Assembly (NCBI GenBank): GCA_019425105.1
Contig: JAHYYD010000134.1
Coordinates: forward strand, 1-6,185
DNA from: Actinomycetota bacterium
Lineage (GTDB): Bacteria > Actinomycetota > Actinomycetes > Actinomycetales > Actinomycetaceae
Reading direction: 5' to 3'
DNA length: 6,185 nucleotides
Part shown: positions 1 to 6,035 of the stretch, piece by piece
Numbering within the stretch: position 1 is the first letter of the stretch
Layout: the number at the start of each line of letters is the position of its first letter
The notes under the pieces: generated by a model
What the model was told of the DNA's origin: nothing
Database searches by the model: none
The model's input: the letters and a program-made list of their open reading frames with translations, nothing else
Made by a program: the position numbers and the translations under genes

Positions 1-497
1 CCGCCCAGGTAGACCTTGTAGCCGTTGTCCGGGGCGGGGTTATGGGAGGCGGTCACCATGACGCCCGCGTCCGCGTCGAAGTGCAGCATCGAGAAGGAGG
101 TGAGCGGGGTCGGGTTGGCCTGGGGCAGCGCGAGGACGCGCACCCCTGCGGCCGAGGCGACGCGGCAGGCGGCCGTGGCGAACTCGGAGGACCCGTAGCG
201 GGCGTCGCATCCGACGACCAGCGTGGGGGTGCCCGTCGCGTGGCGCTTGACGACCTCGCACAGGCCGGCGGTCGCGCGGATGACGACCGCGAGGTTCATG
301 CGGGACTCGCCCGGGCCGACGACGCCGCGCAGGCCTGCGGTGCCGAACTGGAGGGGGCCGTTCATGGCGGCGCTCACGCGGGCCGCCGCCTCCTCGTCGC
401 CGCGCTCGGTGGCCTCAATGTCGGCGCTCAGGGCCGAGGCCGTGGCGGGGTCCGGGTCGTGGCTCGCCCACTGGCGGGCGCGCTCCAGCAGCTCCAT
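1..497 (-). CDS. PGM2-like phosphosugar mutase (N-terminal part, probable phosphopentomutase)
   Basis: N-terminal 165 residues of an alpha-D-phosphohexomutase superfamily enzyme; the C-terminal end lies beyond the left edge. These enzymes move a phosphate between C1 and C6 (hexoses) or C1 and C5 (pentoses) through a phosphoserine. The phosphoserine loop is visible as VTASHNP with Ser151, followed by DNGYKVY. Near the N-terminus is FGTAGLRG (about residues 51-58) and then GPGESRMN. These features resemble the PGM2 / PgcA subgroup more than classical GlmM or bacterial Pgm; human PGM2 is a phosphopentomutase. Full family length is about 550 residues. The ATG at 497 follows the deoC stop by 5 bases, with GGAGG inside the deoC end. 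Being the last visible gene of a deo cluster that shows no deoB, it likely converts (deoxy)ribose-1-phosphate to the 5-phosphate. Family assignment is firm; the pentose preference is inference, and phosphogluco- or phosphomannomutase activity remains possible. Confidence 0.9.
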   Translation of the reverse strand, partial: MELLERARQWASHDPDPATASALSADIEATERGDEEAAARVSAAMNGPLQFGTAGLRGVVGPGESRMNLAVVIRATAGLCEVVKRHATGTPTLVVGCDARYGSSEFATAACRVASAAGVRVLALPQANPTPLTSFSMLHFDADAGVMVTASHNPAPDNGYKVYLG

Positions 498-502
498 CGT
501 CT

Positions 503-1156
503 TTAGTCCTCCAGTCCTGCCAGGATGGCGTTGGTTGCGGAGACCCCCAGGCGGGAGGCTCCGGCCTCGATCATGGCCAGGGCCGTCTCGGCGTCACGGA
601 TGCCGCCCGAGGCCTTGACCCCCAGCGCGTCGCCGACCGTGGCGCGCATGAGGGCGACCGCGTGGGTCGAGGCGCCGCCCGCGGGGTGGAATCCCGTGGA
701 GGTCTTGACGAAATCCGCGCCAGCGGCCATCGAGGCGGTGCACGCGGCGACGATCTCGTCGTCGGTGAGCGCGGCGGACTCGATGATGACCTTGAGGATG
801 CGCGGGGCGGGGACGACGCGGCGCACGGCCGCGATCTCCTCCTCGAGGTCGTGGAGGCGCGCGTCCTTCACCAGCTCGATGTTGATGACCATGTCGATCT
901 CGTCCGCGCCGTCGGCGACGGCCTGGGCGGCCTCGAAGGCCTTGACCTGGGGCTTGACCGCGCCCGAGGGGAAGCCGACCACGCAGGCGACCTTCAATCC
1001 CTCGGGAACGTCCAGGGGCAGCATCGAGGGGGACACGCACACCGAGAAGGTGCCGGCCGCGGCGCCCTCCTCGACGATGCGGGCCACGTCCGCCTTGGTG
1101 GCCTCAGGCTTGAGGATCGTGTGGTCGATGAGTGCGGCCACGTCACGCTTCTTCAT
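503..1156 (-). CDS. deoC: Deoxyribose-phosphate aldolase (DERA)
   Basis: A 217-residue class I aldolase that cleaves 2-deoxyribose-5-phosphate to glyceraldehyde-3-phosphate and acetaldehyde in the cytoplasm, the last step of deoxynucleoside catabolism. The sequence begins IDHTILKP (residues 10-17), as in the short bacterial DERAs such as that of B. subtilis. It carries [10 protein letters not shown] with Asp88, the Schiff-base lysine Lys151 in DFVKTSTGF, and the second active-site lysine Lys181 in VKASGGIRD. Length is normal for the short type. The ATG at 1156 is chosen because the family begins here and because AAGAAG lies 4 bases upstream, the same spacer as deoD, deoR and deoA. An in-frame ATG at 1177 overlaps the deoD stop (TGATG) and would add seven residues; it has no visible ribosome binding site. 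deoC lies 20 bases after deoD and 5 bases before the mutase, so all three are probably co-transcribed. Confidence 0.97.
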   Translation of the reverse strand: MKKRDVAALIDHTILKPEATKADVARIVEEGAAAGTFSVCVSPSMLPLDVPEGLKVACVVGFPSGAVKPQVKAFEAAQAVADGADEIDMVINIELVKDARLHDLEEEIAAVRRVVPAPRILKVIIESAALTDDEIVAACTASMAAGADFVKTSTGFHPAGGASTHAVALMRATVGDALGVKASGGIRDAETALAMIEAGASRLGVSATNAILAGLED

Positions 1157-1176
1157 GGAACTTCTTTCTTGTCGCA

Positions 1177-1884
1177 TCACAGCTGGGCCAGGGGCAGGGC
1201 CAGCTCCATCATGGTGGTAAAGGAGGTCTGACGCGCCTGGGCGTCCGTGGCCTCGCCCGTCACCAGGGAGTCCGAGACGGTGAAGATACCCACGGCCTCG
1301 ACGCCCGCGTGGGCGGCCGTCGCGTACAGGCCCGCGGACTCCATCTCGACCGCGAGCACGCCCATGCGCTGCCAGGCCTCGTTGAAGGTCGGGTTCGCGT
1401 TGTAGAACGTGTCGGAGGAGAGGATGTTGCCCACGTGGATCGGCACGTCGGCCTCGCGGGCGCGACGCACCACGTCCTCGATGAGGCGGAAGGAGCCGAT
1501 CGGCGCGTAGGAACCAGGGATCTGGTACTGATCCAGGAACGCCGAGTTCGAGCAGGCGGCCTGGGCGACCACCACGTCGTACAGGTTGACGTCCGGCTGC
1601 AGGGCACCGCACGTGCCCACGCGCACGAGGCGCGTGCAGCCGAACTCGTGGATCAGCTCGTGGGCGTACAGCGAGATCGAGGGGATGCCCATGCCCGAGC
1701 CCATGACGGACACCGGGGTGCCGCGGTAGGTGCCGGTGTAGCCCAGCATGTTGCGCACGGCGTTGAACTGCTGGGCGTCCTCCAGGTAGGTCTCGGCGAT
1801 GAACTTCGCGCGCAGCGGGTCTCCGGGCAGGAGGATCGTCGGCGCGATGGGGGCGGTGGGGTTGATGTGCGGTGTCGAGCGCAT
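1177..1884 (-). CDS. deoD: Purine nucleoside phosphorylase, hexameric DeoD type
   Basis: A 235-residue phosphorylase of the E. coli DeoD (hexameric) family, about the usual 235-240 residues. It splits purine (deoxy)nucleosides with phosphate into free base and (deoxy)ribose-1-phosphate. Family landmarks are in order: TPHIN with His6, [18 protein letters not shown] (residues 19-36), Arg44 in [15 protein letters not shown] with Arg88 (phosphate site), VEMES with Met181 and Glu182 (ribose contacts), and TVSDS with Asp205, the acid that protonates the purine. Arg218 in ARQTSF corresponds to the arginine that assists that aspartate. All expected catalytic positions are present. The DeoD type usually accepts 6-amino as well as 6-oxo purines, unlike the trimeric PNP common in mycobacteria. 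The ATG at 1884 has AGGAGG 4 bases upstream. It is the first gene after the 112-base gap carrying promoter and operator candidates, so it probably heads a deoD-deoC-mutase transcript. Confidence 0.97.
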   Translation of the reverse strand: MRSTPHINPTAPIAPTILLPGDPLRAKFIAETYLEDAQQFNAVRNMLGYTGTYRGTPVSVMGSGMGIPSISLYAHELIHEFGCTRLVRVGTCGALQPDVNLYDVVVAQAACSNSAFLDQYQIPGSYAPIGSFRLIEDVVRRAREADVPIHVGNILSSDTFYNANPTFNEAWQRMGVLAVEMESAGLYATAAHAGVEAVGIFTVSDSLVTGEATDAQARQTSFTTMMELALPLAQL

Positions 1885-1888
1885 GTGT

Positions 1889-1894
1889 CCTCCT
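1889..1894 (-). promoter_or_regulatory. deoD ribosome binding site
   Basis: Read on the minus strand this is AGGAGG, a strong Shine-Dalgarno match, 4 bases before the deoD ATG at 1884. It fixes the start, which also matches the family N-terminus. The upstream leader contains its complement CUCCU, noted separately. Confidence 0.85.
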
Positions 1895-1900
1895 ATGGTG

Positions 1901-1924
1901 TCGAGGAGCCCGGGGCTCCGTCGA
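1901..1924 (-). promoter_or_regulatory. Hairpin in the deoD leader
   Basis: Positions 1905-1919 form an odd palindrome, GGAGCCC-G-GGGCTCC, realistic as a 6-bp GC stem with a 3-base loop. The stem extends outward by TCGA/TCGA (1901-1904 with 1921-1924) across a single bulged base at 1920. It lies between the candidate promoter and the deoD ribosome binding site, so it would sit in the 5' leader. No T-run follows on either strand, so it does not look like an intrinsic terminator. It may affect message stability or access to the ribosome binding site; that role is inference. Confidence 0.5.
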
Positions 1925-1945
1925 GGCTTCTTTACCCTTGTCGCA

Positions 1946-1975
1946 AGGCTATGCCGTGCAATTGAAATGTGTCAA
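1946..1975 (-). promoter_or_regulatory. Candidate sigma-70-type promoter for deoD-deoC-mutase
   Basis: On the minus strand TTGACA (1970-1975) is a perfect -35 consensus, followed after 18 bases by TAGCCT (1946-1951), which fits the actinobacterial TAnnnT -10 pattern. A 17-base spacing would give ATAGCC, a poorer match. Transcription would start near 1939, leaving a leader of about 55 bases before the deoD ATG. The surrounding roughly 70 bases are noticeably richer in A+T than the coding regions. The candidate overlaps the inverted repeat at 1965-1994. This is a prediction from motif and position only. Confidence 0.55.
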
Positions 1976-1994
1976 CGAGTGGTTTGACAAATGT
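1965..1994. promoter_or_regulatory. Imperfect inverted repeat, candidate DeoR operator
   Basis: Plus-strand arms AAATGTGTCAA (1965-1975) and TTGACAAATGT (1984-1994) are inverted repeats matching at 9 of 11 positions around an 8-base spacer; the inner six bases TGTCAA/TTGACA match perfectly. The repeat covers the candidate -35 box of the deoD promoter, where a bound repressor would block RNA polymerase. The motif ATTGAA/TTCAAT, which I recall as part of the B. subtilis DeoR operator, also occurs at 1961-1966 adjoining one arm. The repeat lies immediately downstream of the deoR stop codon (1997-1999). Assignment to DeoR is inference from position and symmetry. Confidence 0.5.
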
Positions 1995-1996
1995 TC

Positions 1997-2980
1997 TCAT
2001 CCACTTGGGGCGCGATCACGCACCCCGCGCGGGGTTGCCCCACGTGGCCGTTCCAGCAGCGCGAGGGCCAGGTCCTGGTCGACCACCAGGTGAGTGGCCA
2101 ACCCCATGTGCAGCGCCGTGTCCAGCGCCTCCGCTTTCACACGCCCGCCGGCAACCAACACCCGCACGGGGCGGGCGCGCAGCTCCTCGAGCGTGATACC
2201 GACCGTCCGGCGATCGACCGAGGCCAGGGCAACCGCGCCCTCGCGCGTAAAAAACCGCGAGCAGGCATCCCCAACCGCGTCGCGCATCAGGGCCTCCGCC
2301 TCGTCGTCCTCGAGCTGGCCGAGGTTGAGCGAGAGGGCCTCGCGCCCCAGCGCCCCCACCGTAAAGACCGCCACATCCACCCCGCGCCCCTCCTCCAGGA
2401 TCCGCTCGATCGACCGGTCACGACGCACGATCGAGAGCATCGCGGTGTCCTGGAAAATGACGGGAAGCGGCAGGTAGCGCGGCTCCGCGTCGAAAGCCTC
2501 GCAAAAAGCCCGCATGATCTCAAAGTCATGCGTCGCCCGCTCGGAAAACGACGTCCCGCCCTTGAGCTGCACGACTCGCACCCCCTGTCGAGGGGCGTGA
2601 GTCAAGTGGCCCGCGAGCGCGCTCATCGTGCGCCCCCAGGAAATCCCCACGCTCATGCCGTCACGCACGAGCTGGGTGACGACATCGGCACCGACGCGGC
2701 CGACCTGCTCGATGGCCTCGCCCTCGGTCATATCGCGGCCGTGGGCGACGCGCACGCTCGCCAGGCCGAAGCGCTTCTCCAAGCGCAGGGCGATCTCCGA
2801 GGCGTCCTCGCGCGGATCGTGGATCTCGATGGTCACAAAGCCGCGCTCGCGGCCGTGGGCGAGGAGTTTGGCGACCGTGGGGCGCGACAAACCCATGCGG
2901 GCGGCGACCTCGGCCTGGCTCAGTCCCTGCTGGTAGTAGAGCTTGACGGCCTCAATCGACTGTTCGTCGCGCCTTTCCAC
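1997..2980 (-). CDS. deoR: SorC-family transcriptional regulator, DeoR (B. subtilis type)
   Basis: A 327-residue regulator of the SorC family, not the E. coli DeoR family despite the shared name. Residues about 7-47 hold a helix-turn-helix: SIEAVKLYYQQGLSQ, then the recognition helix in LSRPTVAKLL. The rest is a sugar-phosphate-binding domain with GISWGRTM (112-119), VVQLKGG (137-142), PRYLPLPV, AVGDACSRFF, DRRTVGI and VLVAGG. The protein closely follows B. subtilis DeoR along its length, including Lys140, equivalent to the lysine that forms a Schiff base with deoxyribose-5-phosphate there. It probably represses the deo genes until that intermediate accumulates. The GTG at 2980 is preferred because AGGAGG sits 4 bases upstream; an ATG at 2998 would put that site inside the gene and has none of its own. 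The last 15 or so residues are an Arg/Pro/Gly-rich tail beyond the usual end. It lies in the same direction as, and 37 bases after, the phosphorylase gene, so it is probably transcribed with it. Confidence 0.93.
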   Translation of the reverse strand: MERRDEQSIEAVKLYYQQGLSQAEVAARMGLSRPTVAKLLAHGRERGFVTIEIHDPREDASEIALRLEKRFGLASVRVAHGRDMTEGEAIEQVGRVGADVVTQLVRDGMSVGISWGRTMSALAGHLTHAPRQGVRVVQLKGGTSFSERATHDFEIMRAFCEAFDAEPRYLPLPVIFQDTAMLSIVRRDRSIERILEEGRGVDVAVFTVGALGREALSLNLGQLEDDEAEALMRDAVGDACSRFFTREGAVALASVDRRTVGITLEELRARPVRVLVAGGRVKAEALDTALHMGLATHLVVDQDLALALLERPRGATPRGVRDRAPSG

Positions 2981-2984
2981 GATT

Positions 2985-2990
2985 CCTCCT
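2985..2990 (-). promoter_or_regulatory. deoR ribosome binding site, decides GTG start
   Basis: On the minus strand this reads AGGAGG, 4 bases before GTG at 2980. The in-frame ATG at 2998 lies upstream of this site and has no purine-rich sequence before it, so the GTG is the better start. Confidence 0.75.
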
Positions 2991-3017
2991 CCCCTCATGC
3001 TCGCGGTCGCCCGGGCT

Positions 3018-4304
3018 TTAAGACACGGTCTCCAGCACGACGCTGCGCGGCTCGGGGGTGACCCCGTCGGCGATCTCGATCGCGCCGGACAGGGACTCCA
3101 GTGCGCGCTCGATGCGCCACTCATCATCGGTGTGGAGCGTGAGCAGGGGTTGGCCCGCCGCGACGCTCTCCCCCGGCTTGGCGTGGATCTCGATGCCGGC
3201 ACCCGCCTGGACCGGATCCTCCTTGACGGCGCGGCCCGCGCCCAGCCTCCACGAGGCCACGCCCACGGACAGGGCGTCCATGCCGACCACGGTTCCACGG
3301 GCCTCGGCGAGGACCTGGTGGGTGTGCGCGGCGCGCGGCAGCGGCGCATCCGGGTCTCCGCCCTGCTCGCGGATCATCGCGCGCCAGCGATCCATCGCAC
3401 GCCCGTCCGCCAGCGCGGCCTCCACGTCGGCGTCGCGCACTCCCGCAAGGTCGAGCATGTTGCGCGCGAGCTCGCACGTCAGCTCAATGACGTCGGCGGG
3501 GCCGCCTCCGGCGAGGACCTCGACGGATTCCTCCACCTCGAGGGCGTTGCCGATCTTGCGTCCCAGCGGCACGGACATGTCGGTGAGGAGGGCGCGCGTG
3601 GCGACCCCCGCGTCGCGTCCGAGGTCGACCATCGTGCGGGCGAGCTCGCGCGCGGCGTCCAGGTCCTTCATGAAGGCGCCCGACCCGACCTTGACGTCCA
3701 GGACGAGGGCTCCCGTGCCCTCGGCGATCTTCTTGCTCATGATGGAGCTGGCGATCAGCGCGATCGACTCGACGGTTGAGGTGATGTCGCGCAGGGCGTA
3801 GAGCTTCTTGTCAGCGGGCGCCAGGCCCGAGCCCGCCGCGCAGATGACCGCGCCGCAGCCGCGTCCCAGCTGGGTCATAATCTCGTCATTGCTCAGCTGG
3901 GCGCGCCACCCGGGGATCGCCTCGAGCTTGTCGAGGGTGCCGCCCGTGTGCCCCAGGCCTCGGCCCGACAGCTGCGGGACGGCCACGCCGAAGCACGCGA
4001 CCAGCGGCGCCAGGGGCAGCGTGATCTTGTCGCCCACGCCGCCCGTGGAATGCTTGTCGGCGGTCGGCTTGCCGATGCCGGAAAAATCCATGCGCGCACC
4101 CGAGCGGATCATCGCGTCCGTCCAGCGGGCGATCTCGCCCCGGTCCATGCCGCGCAGGAAGATCGCCATCGCCAGGGCGGCCATCTGCTCGTCCTTGATG
4201 ATGCCCTTCGTGTAGGCGTCGATCGTCCAGTCGATCTGGTCGGGGCTCAGTACTCCCCCGTCGCGCTTGACGCGGATGATGTCAACGGCATCAAAGAGAG
4301 CCAT
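3018..4304 (-). CDS. deoA: Thymidine / pyrimidine-nucleoside phosphorylase
   Basis: A 428-residue enzyme of the nucleoside phosphorylase-II family (E. coli DeoA about 440, B. subtilis Pdp about 433). It cleaves thymidine and deoxyuridine, and uridine if of the Pdp type, with phosphate to give base and (deoxy)ribose-1-phosphate. The family signature SGRGLGHTGGTLDKLE is at residues 113-128. The phosphate site is seen in DKHSTGGVGDK (Lys84, His85, Ser86). The pyrimidine contacts appear as Arg172 in LRDITSTVES, Ser187 and Lys191 in SSIMSKK, and VKVGSGAFM follows at about 205-212. The C-terminal domain with GAGIEIHAKPGESVAAGQPLL is intact. The ATG at 4304 has GAAGGA 4 bases upstream. The gene overlaps the end of cdd by 14 bases, which suggests translational coupling; cdd supplies its uridine and deoxyuridine substrates. 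The motifs do not let me separate strict thymidine phosphorylase from the broader Pdp type. Confidence 0.96.
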   Translation of the reverse strand: MALFDAVDIIRVKRDGGVLSPDQIDWTIDAYTKGIIKDEQMAALAMAIFLRGMDRGEIARWTDAMIRSGARMDFSGIGKPTADKHSTGGVGDKITLPLAPLVACFGVAVPQLSGRGLGHTGGTLDKLEAIPGWRAQLSNDEIMTQLGRGCGAVICAAGSGLAPADKKLYALRDITSTVESIALIASSIMSKKIAEGTGALVLDVKVGSGAFMKDLDAARELARTMVDLGRDAGVATRALLTDMSVPLGRKIGNALEVEESVEVLAGGGPADVIELTCELARNMLDLAGVRDADVEAALADGRAMDRWRAMIREQGGDPDAPLPRAAHTHQVLAEARGTVVGMDALSVGVASWRLGAGRAVKEDPVQAGAGIEIHAKPGESVAAGQPLLTLHTDDEWRIERALESLSGAIEIADGVTPEPRSVVLETVS

Positions 4305-4746
4305 CGTGTCCTTCTTTCTCTACCGACGAGGCCGGGGTGGCCTGGGCGACGCTCGACAGGTCGTGGGGTCCGAACGCGCCGGGCAGCACCTCGGTCATCG
4401 GGGCGACGCCGTCAGGCATGAGGACCAGGCAGGAGGGCCCGCCGTGCTCGTAGATGAGCTGGCGGCAGCGCCCGCACGGGGCCACCGGCTCCTCGTTGCC
4501 GTTAACAGCGACGACCGCGACGAGCGCGCCGCCGCCGGAGCGGATGAGGTCTGAGACCATGCCGCACTCGGCGCACAGGGTCACGCCGTAGCCGGCATTT
4601 TCGACGTTGCAGCCGCTGACGATCCAGCCGTCGGCGGTCAAGCCCGCGGCCCCGACGGGGAAGTTCGAGTAGGGGCAGTACGCGTGCTTCATCGCGTCAA
4701 TGGCCTCGGCCAGCAGGGCATCCCAGTCAATATCTGTTGGATCCAT
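4291..4746 (-). CDS. cdd: Cytidine deaminase, small tetrameric type
   Basis: A 151-residue zinc enzyme that deaminates cytidine and deoxycytidine to uridine and deoxyuridine. CNVENA (residues 46-51) provides ribose contacts. CAEC at 58-61 supplies the zinc ligand Cys58 and the catalytic Glu60, and PCGRCRQ supplies the other two zinc ligands, Cys91 and Cys94. CPYSNFPVGAA (24-34) and GAFGPHDL (123-130) are further family landmarks. This is the short one-domain, homotetrameric form, but with about 20 extra polar residues after GPHDL; that tail contains the ribosome binding site of the overlapping next gene. ATG at 4746 is chosen for the best family fit, with AAGTGAG upstream. A GTG at 4758, overlapping the permease stop as GTGA, is in frame and would add four residues by translational coupling; I cannot exclude it. 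The product feeds the phosphorylase encoded next. Confidence 0.95.
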   Translation of the reverse strand: MDPTDIDWDALLAEAIDAMKHAYCPYSNFPVGAAGLTADGWIVSGCNVENAGYGVTLCAECGMVSDLIRSGGGALVAVVAVNGNEEPVAPCGRCRQLIYEHGGPSCLVLMPDGVAPMTEVLPGAFGPHDLSSVAQATPASSVEKEGHDGSL

Positions 4747-4754
4747 ACGAGTTC

Positions 4755-6035
4755 TCACTTCACGTAGGGGATGTTCTCGGCGGCGGGCGCGCGCGACTTG
4801 CCGACGAAGCCCGCGACGGCCACGATCGTGACCACGTAGGGGATCATCGACACGAGGTCCGCGGGGATCGCGGGCTCAATGTTAGGCAGCATGCGCGCCA
4901 GGGCCTGCGCGAAACCGAACATGACGGCCGCGCCCATGGCACCCAGCGGATTCCACTTGCCCAGGATCATCGCGGCCAGGGCGATGTAGCCGTTGCCTGC
5001 GGAAATGTTATCCGTGAACGCCAGGCCGGAACCGATCGTGAAGAACGCGCCGCCCAAGCCCGCGAACGACGAGCCGAGGATCGTGTTGAGGGTGCGCGTG
5101 CGCCCCACGTTGATGCCGACGGTATCGGCTGCGCGCGGGTGCTCACCGCAGGCCCTCAGCCGCAGGCCCCAGCGAGAACGGAACAGGAAGAACGACAGAG
5201 CAATGACGGCCGCGTACATGAGGTACACGAGGATCGACTGGTTGAACAGGACCGGGCCGACGACCGGGATCTCCGAGAGCACGGGGATCTTAATGTCGGA
5301 CAGCGAGAACTGGTTCGTGTTCAGGCTCCCGGGGGAGTTCTTCATGATCGTCCCGTAGAAGAACGTCGTCAGGCCCAGCGCCAGGACGTTCAGGACGACG
5401 CCGACGATGATCTGATCCACCCCGTACTTGACGGAGAAGAGCGCGAGGAGAGCACCCAGGGCGGCGCCCGCGAGAGGCGCAGCGACGAGGCCCGCGTATG
5501 GGGTCTGGAAGTACGAGGCCGCCATCACGCCCGCGAACGCGCCGACCAGGAGATCGCCCTCAATCGCGATATTGACGACGCCGACGCGCTCCGAAACGAC
5601 ACCCGAGAGGGAACCGAAGATGAGCGGCGTCGAAATCGCCACGGTGGACACGAGGGTCGAGGTCAGGGTGACGACGCCCGTCGACCCGGAGCCCGCGTAG
5701 AACAGGAATCCCAGGATCGTCGACAACCCGACGACAGCCATCCCGCCGACGCGCGCCCACGCGGGCTGGGCCGCGCGGCGCACGGTCGTGACAATCGTCC
5801 ATGCGGTGATCGCGATCGTGAGGACGGCGAGCACCCACACGATGGGAGCACCCGCGGTGACGATGTCGGGGATCGCATAGGACTGCGACTTGTCGTACAG
5901 GCGCAGCGTCATGTCGCCTCGGGCAGCGGCCGCGAAGACGACGAGCAGCACGCAGGCCGCCACGTAGATACCGGGGAGCTTCCAGGAGCGCTTGGCTTCG
6001 ACCTGCGCGACCGTGGTGGACTCACTTGTGCTCAT
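4755..6035 (-). CDS. ABC nucleoside transporter permease (NupQ/BmpC-like)
   Basis: A 426-residue inner-membrane permease of the RbsC/LivHM superfamily, in the branch that works with BMP-family binding proteins to import nucleosides. The core motif SERVGVVNIAIEG (residues 148-160) and GEHPRAADTVGINVGRTR (297-314) are characteristic of this branch; the latter lies in the loop that contacts the ATPase. Hydrophobic stretches are visible at about 22-38, 61-84, 97-113, 123-141, 162-175, 181-202, 207-228, 267-285, 317-336, 349-380 and 397-412. The first 120 residues are longer than in the short members and hold extra membrane segments, as in many actinobacterial homologues. The ATG at 6035 has AAAGGGG upstream and overlaps the preceding permease by 14 bases. 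The stop at 4755-4757 adjoins cdd. Nucleoside specificity is inferred from this branch and from the salvage genes following it. The ATPase and binding protein genes should lie upstream, outside the window. Confidence 0.9.
   Translation of the reverse strand: MSTSESTTVAQVEAKRSWKLPGIYVAACVLLVVFAAAARGDMTLRLYDKSQSYAIPDIVTAGAPIVWVLAVLTIAITAWTIVTTVRRAAQPAWARVGGMAVVGLSTILGFLFYAGSGSTGVVTLTSTLVSTVAISTPLIFGSLSGVVSERVGVVNIAIEGDLLVGAFAGVMAASYFQTPYAGLVAAPLAGAALGALLALFSVKYGVDQIIVGVVLNVLALGLTTFFYGTIMKNSPGSLNTNQFSLSDIKIPVLSEIPVVGPVLFNQSILVYLMYAAVIALSFFLFRSRWGLRLRACGEHPRAADTVGINVGRTRTLNTILGSSFAGLGGAFFTIGSGLAFTDNISAGNGYIALAAMILGKWNPLGAMGAAVMFGFAQALARMLPNIEPAIPADLVSMIPYVVTIVAVAGFVGKSRAPAAENIPYVK

Noticed and set aside
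1157..1612. N-terminal extension of the deoC reading frame
   Set aside because: It runs through deoD in another frame and the extra residues are Arg/Gly-rich with no homology; the DERA N-terminus fits the start at 1156.
1901..1924. Leader hairpin as a rho-independent terminator after deoR
   Set aside because: No T-run follows the stem on either strand, and it lies downstream of the candidate deoD promoter, so it is better seen as a leader structure.
3009..3016. GCCCGGGC palindrome just after the deoA stop
   Set aside because: Eight bases with no loop and no T-run; expected by chance in GC-rich sequence.
1991..3061. A 356-codon plus-strand open frame opposite deoR
   Set aside because: Composition is Arg/His/Ala-rich without recognisable domains, and the minus strand encodes a full-length DeoR; treated as a shadow.
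2981..3349. N-terminal extension of the deoR reading frame
   Set aside because: The open frame continues upstream into the phosphorylase gene in another frame. The family N-terminus and the AGGAGG site both place the start at 2980.
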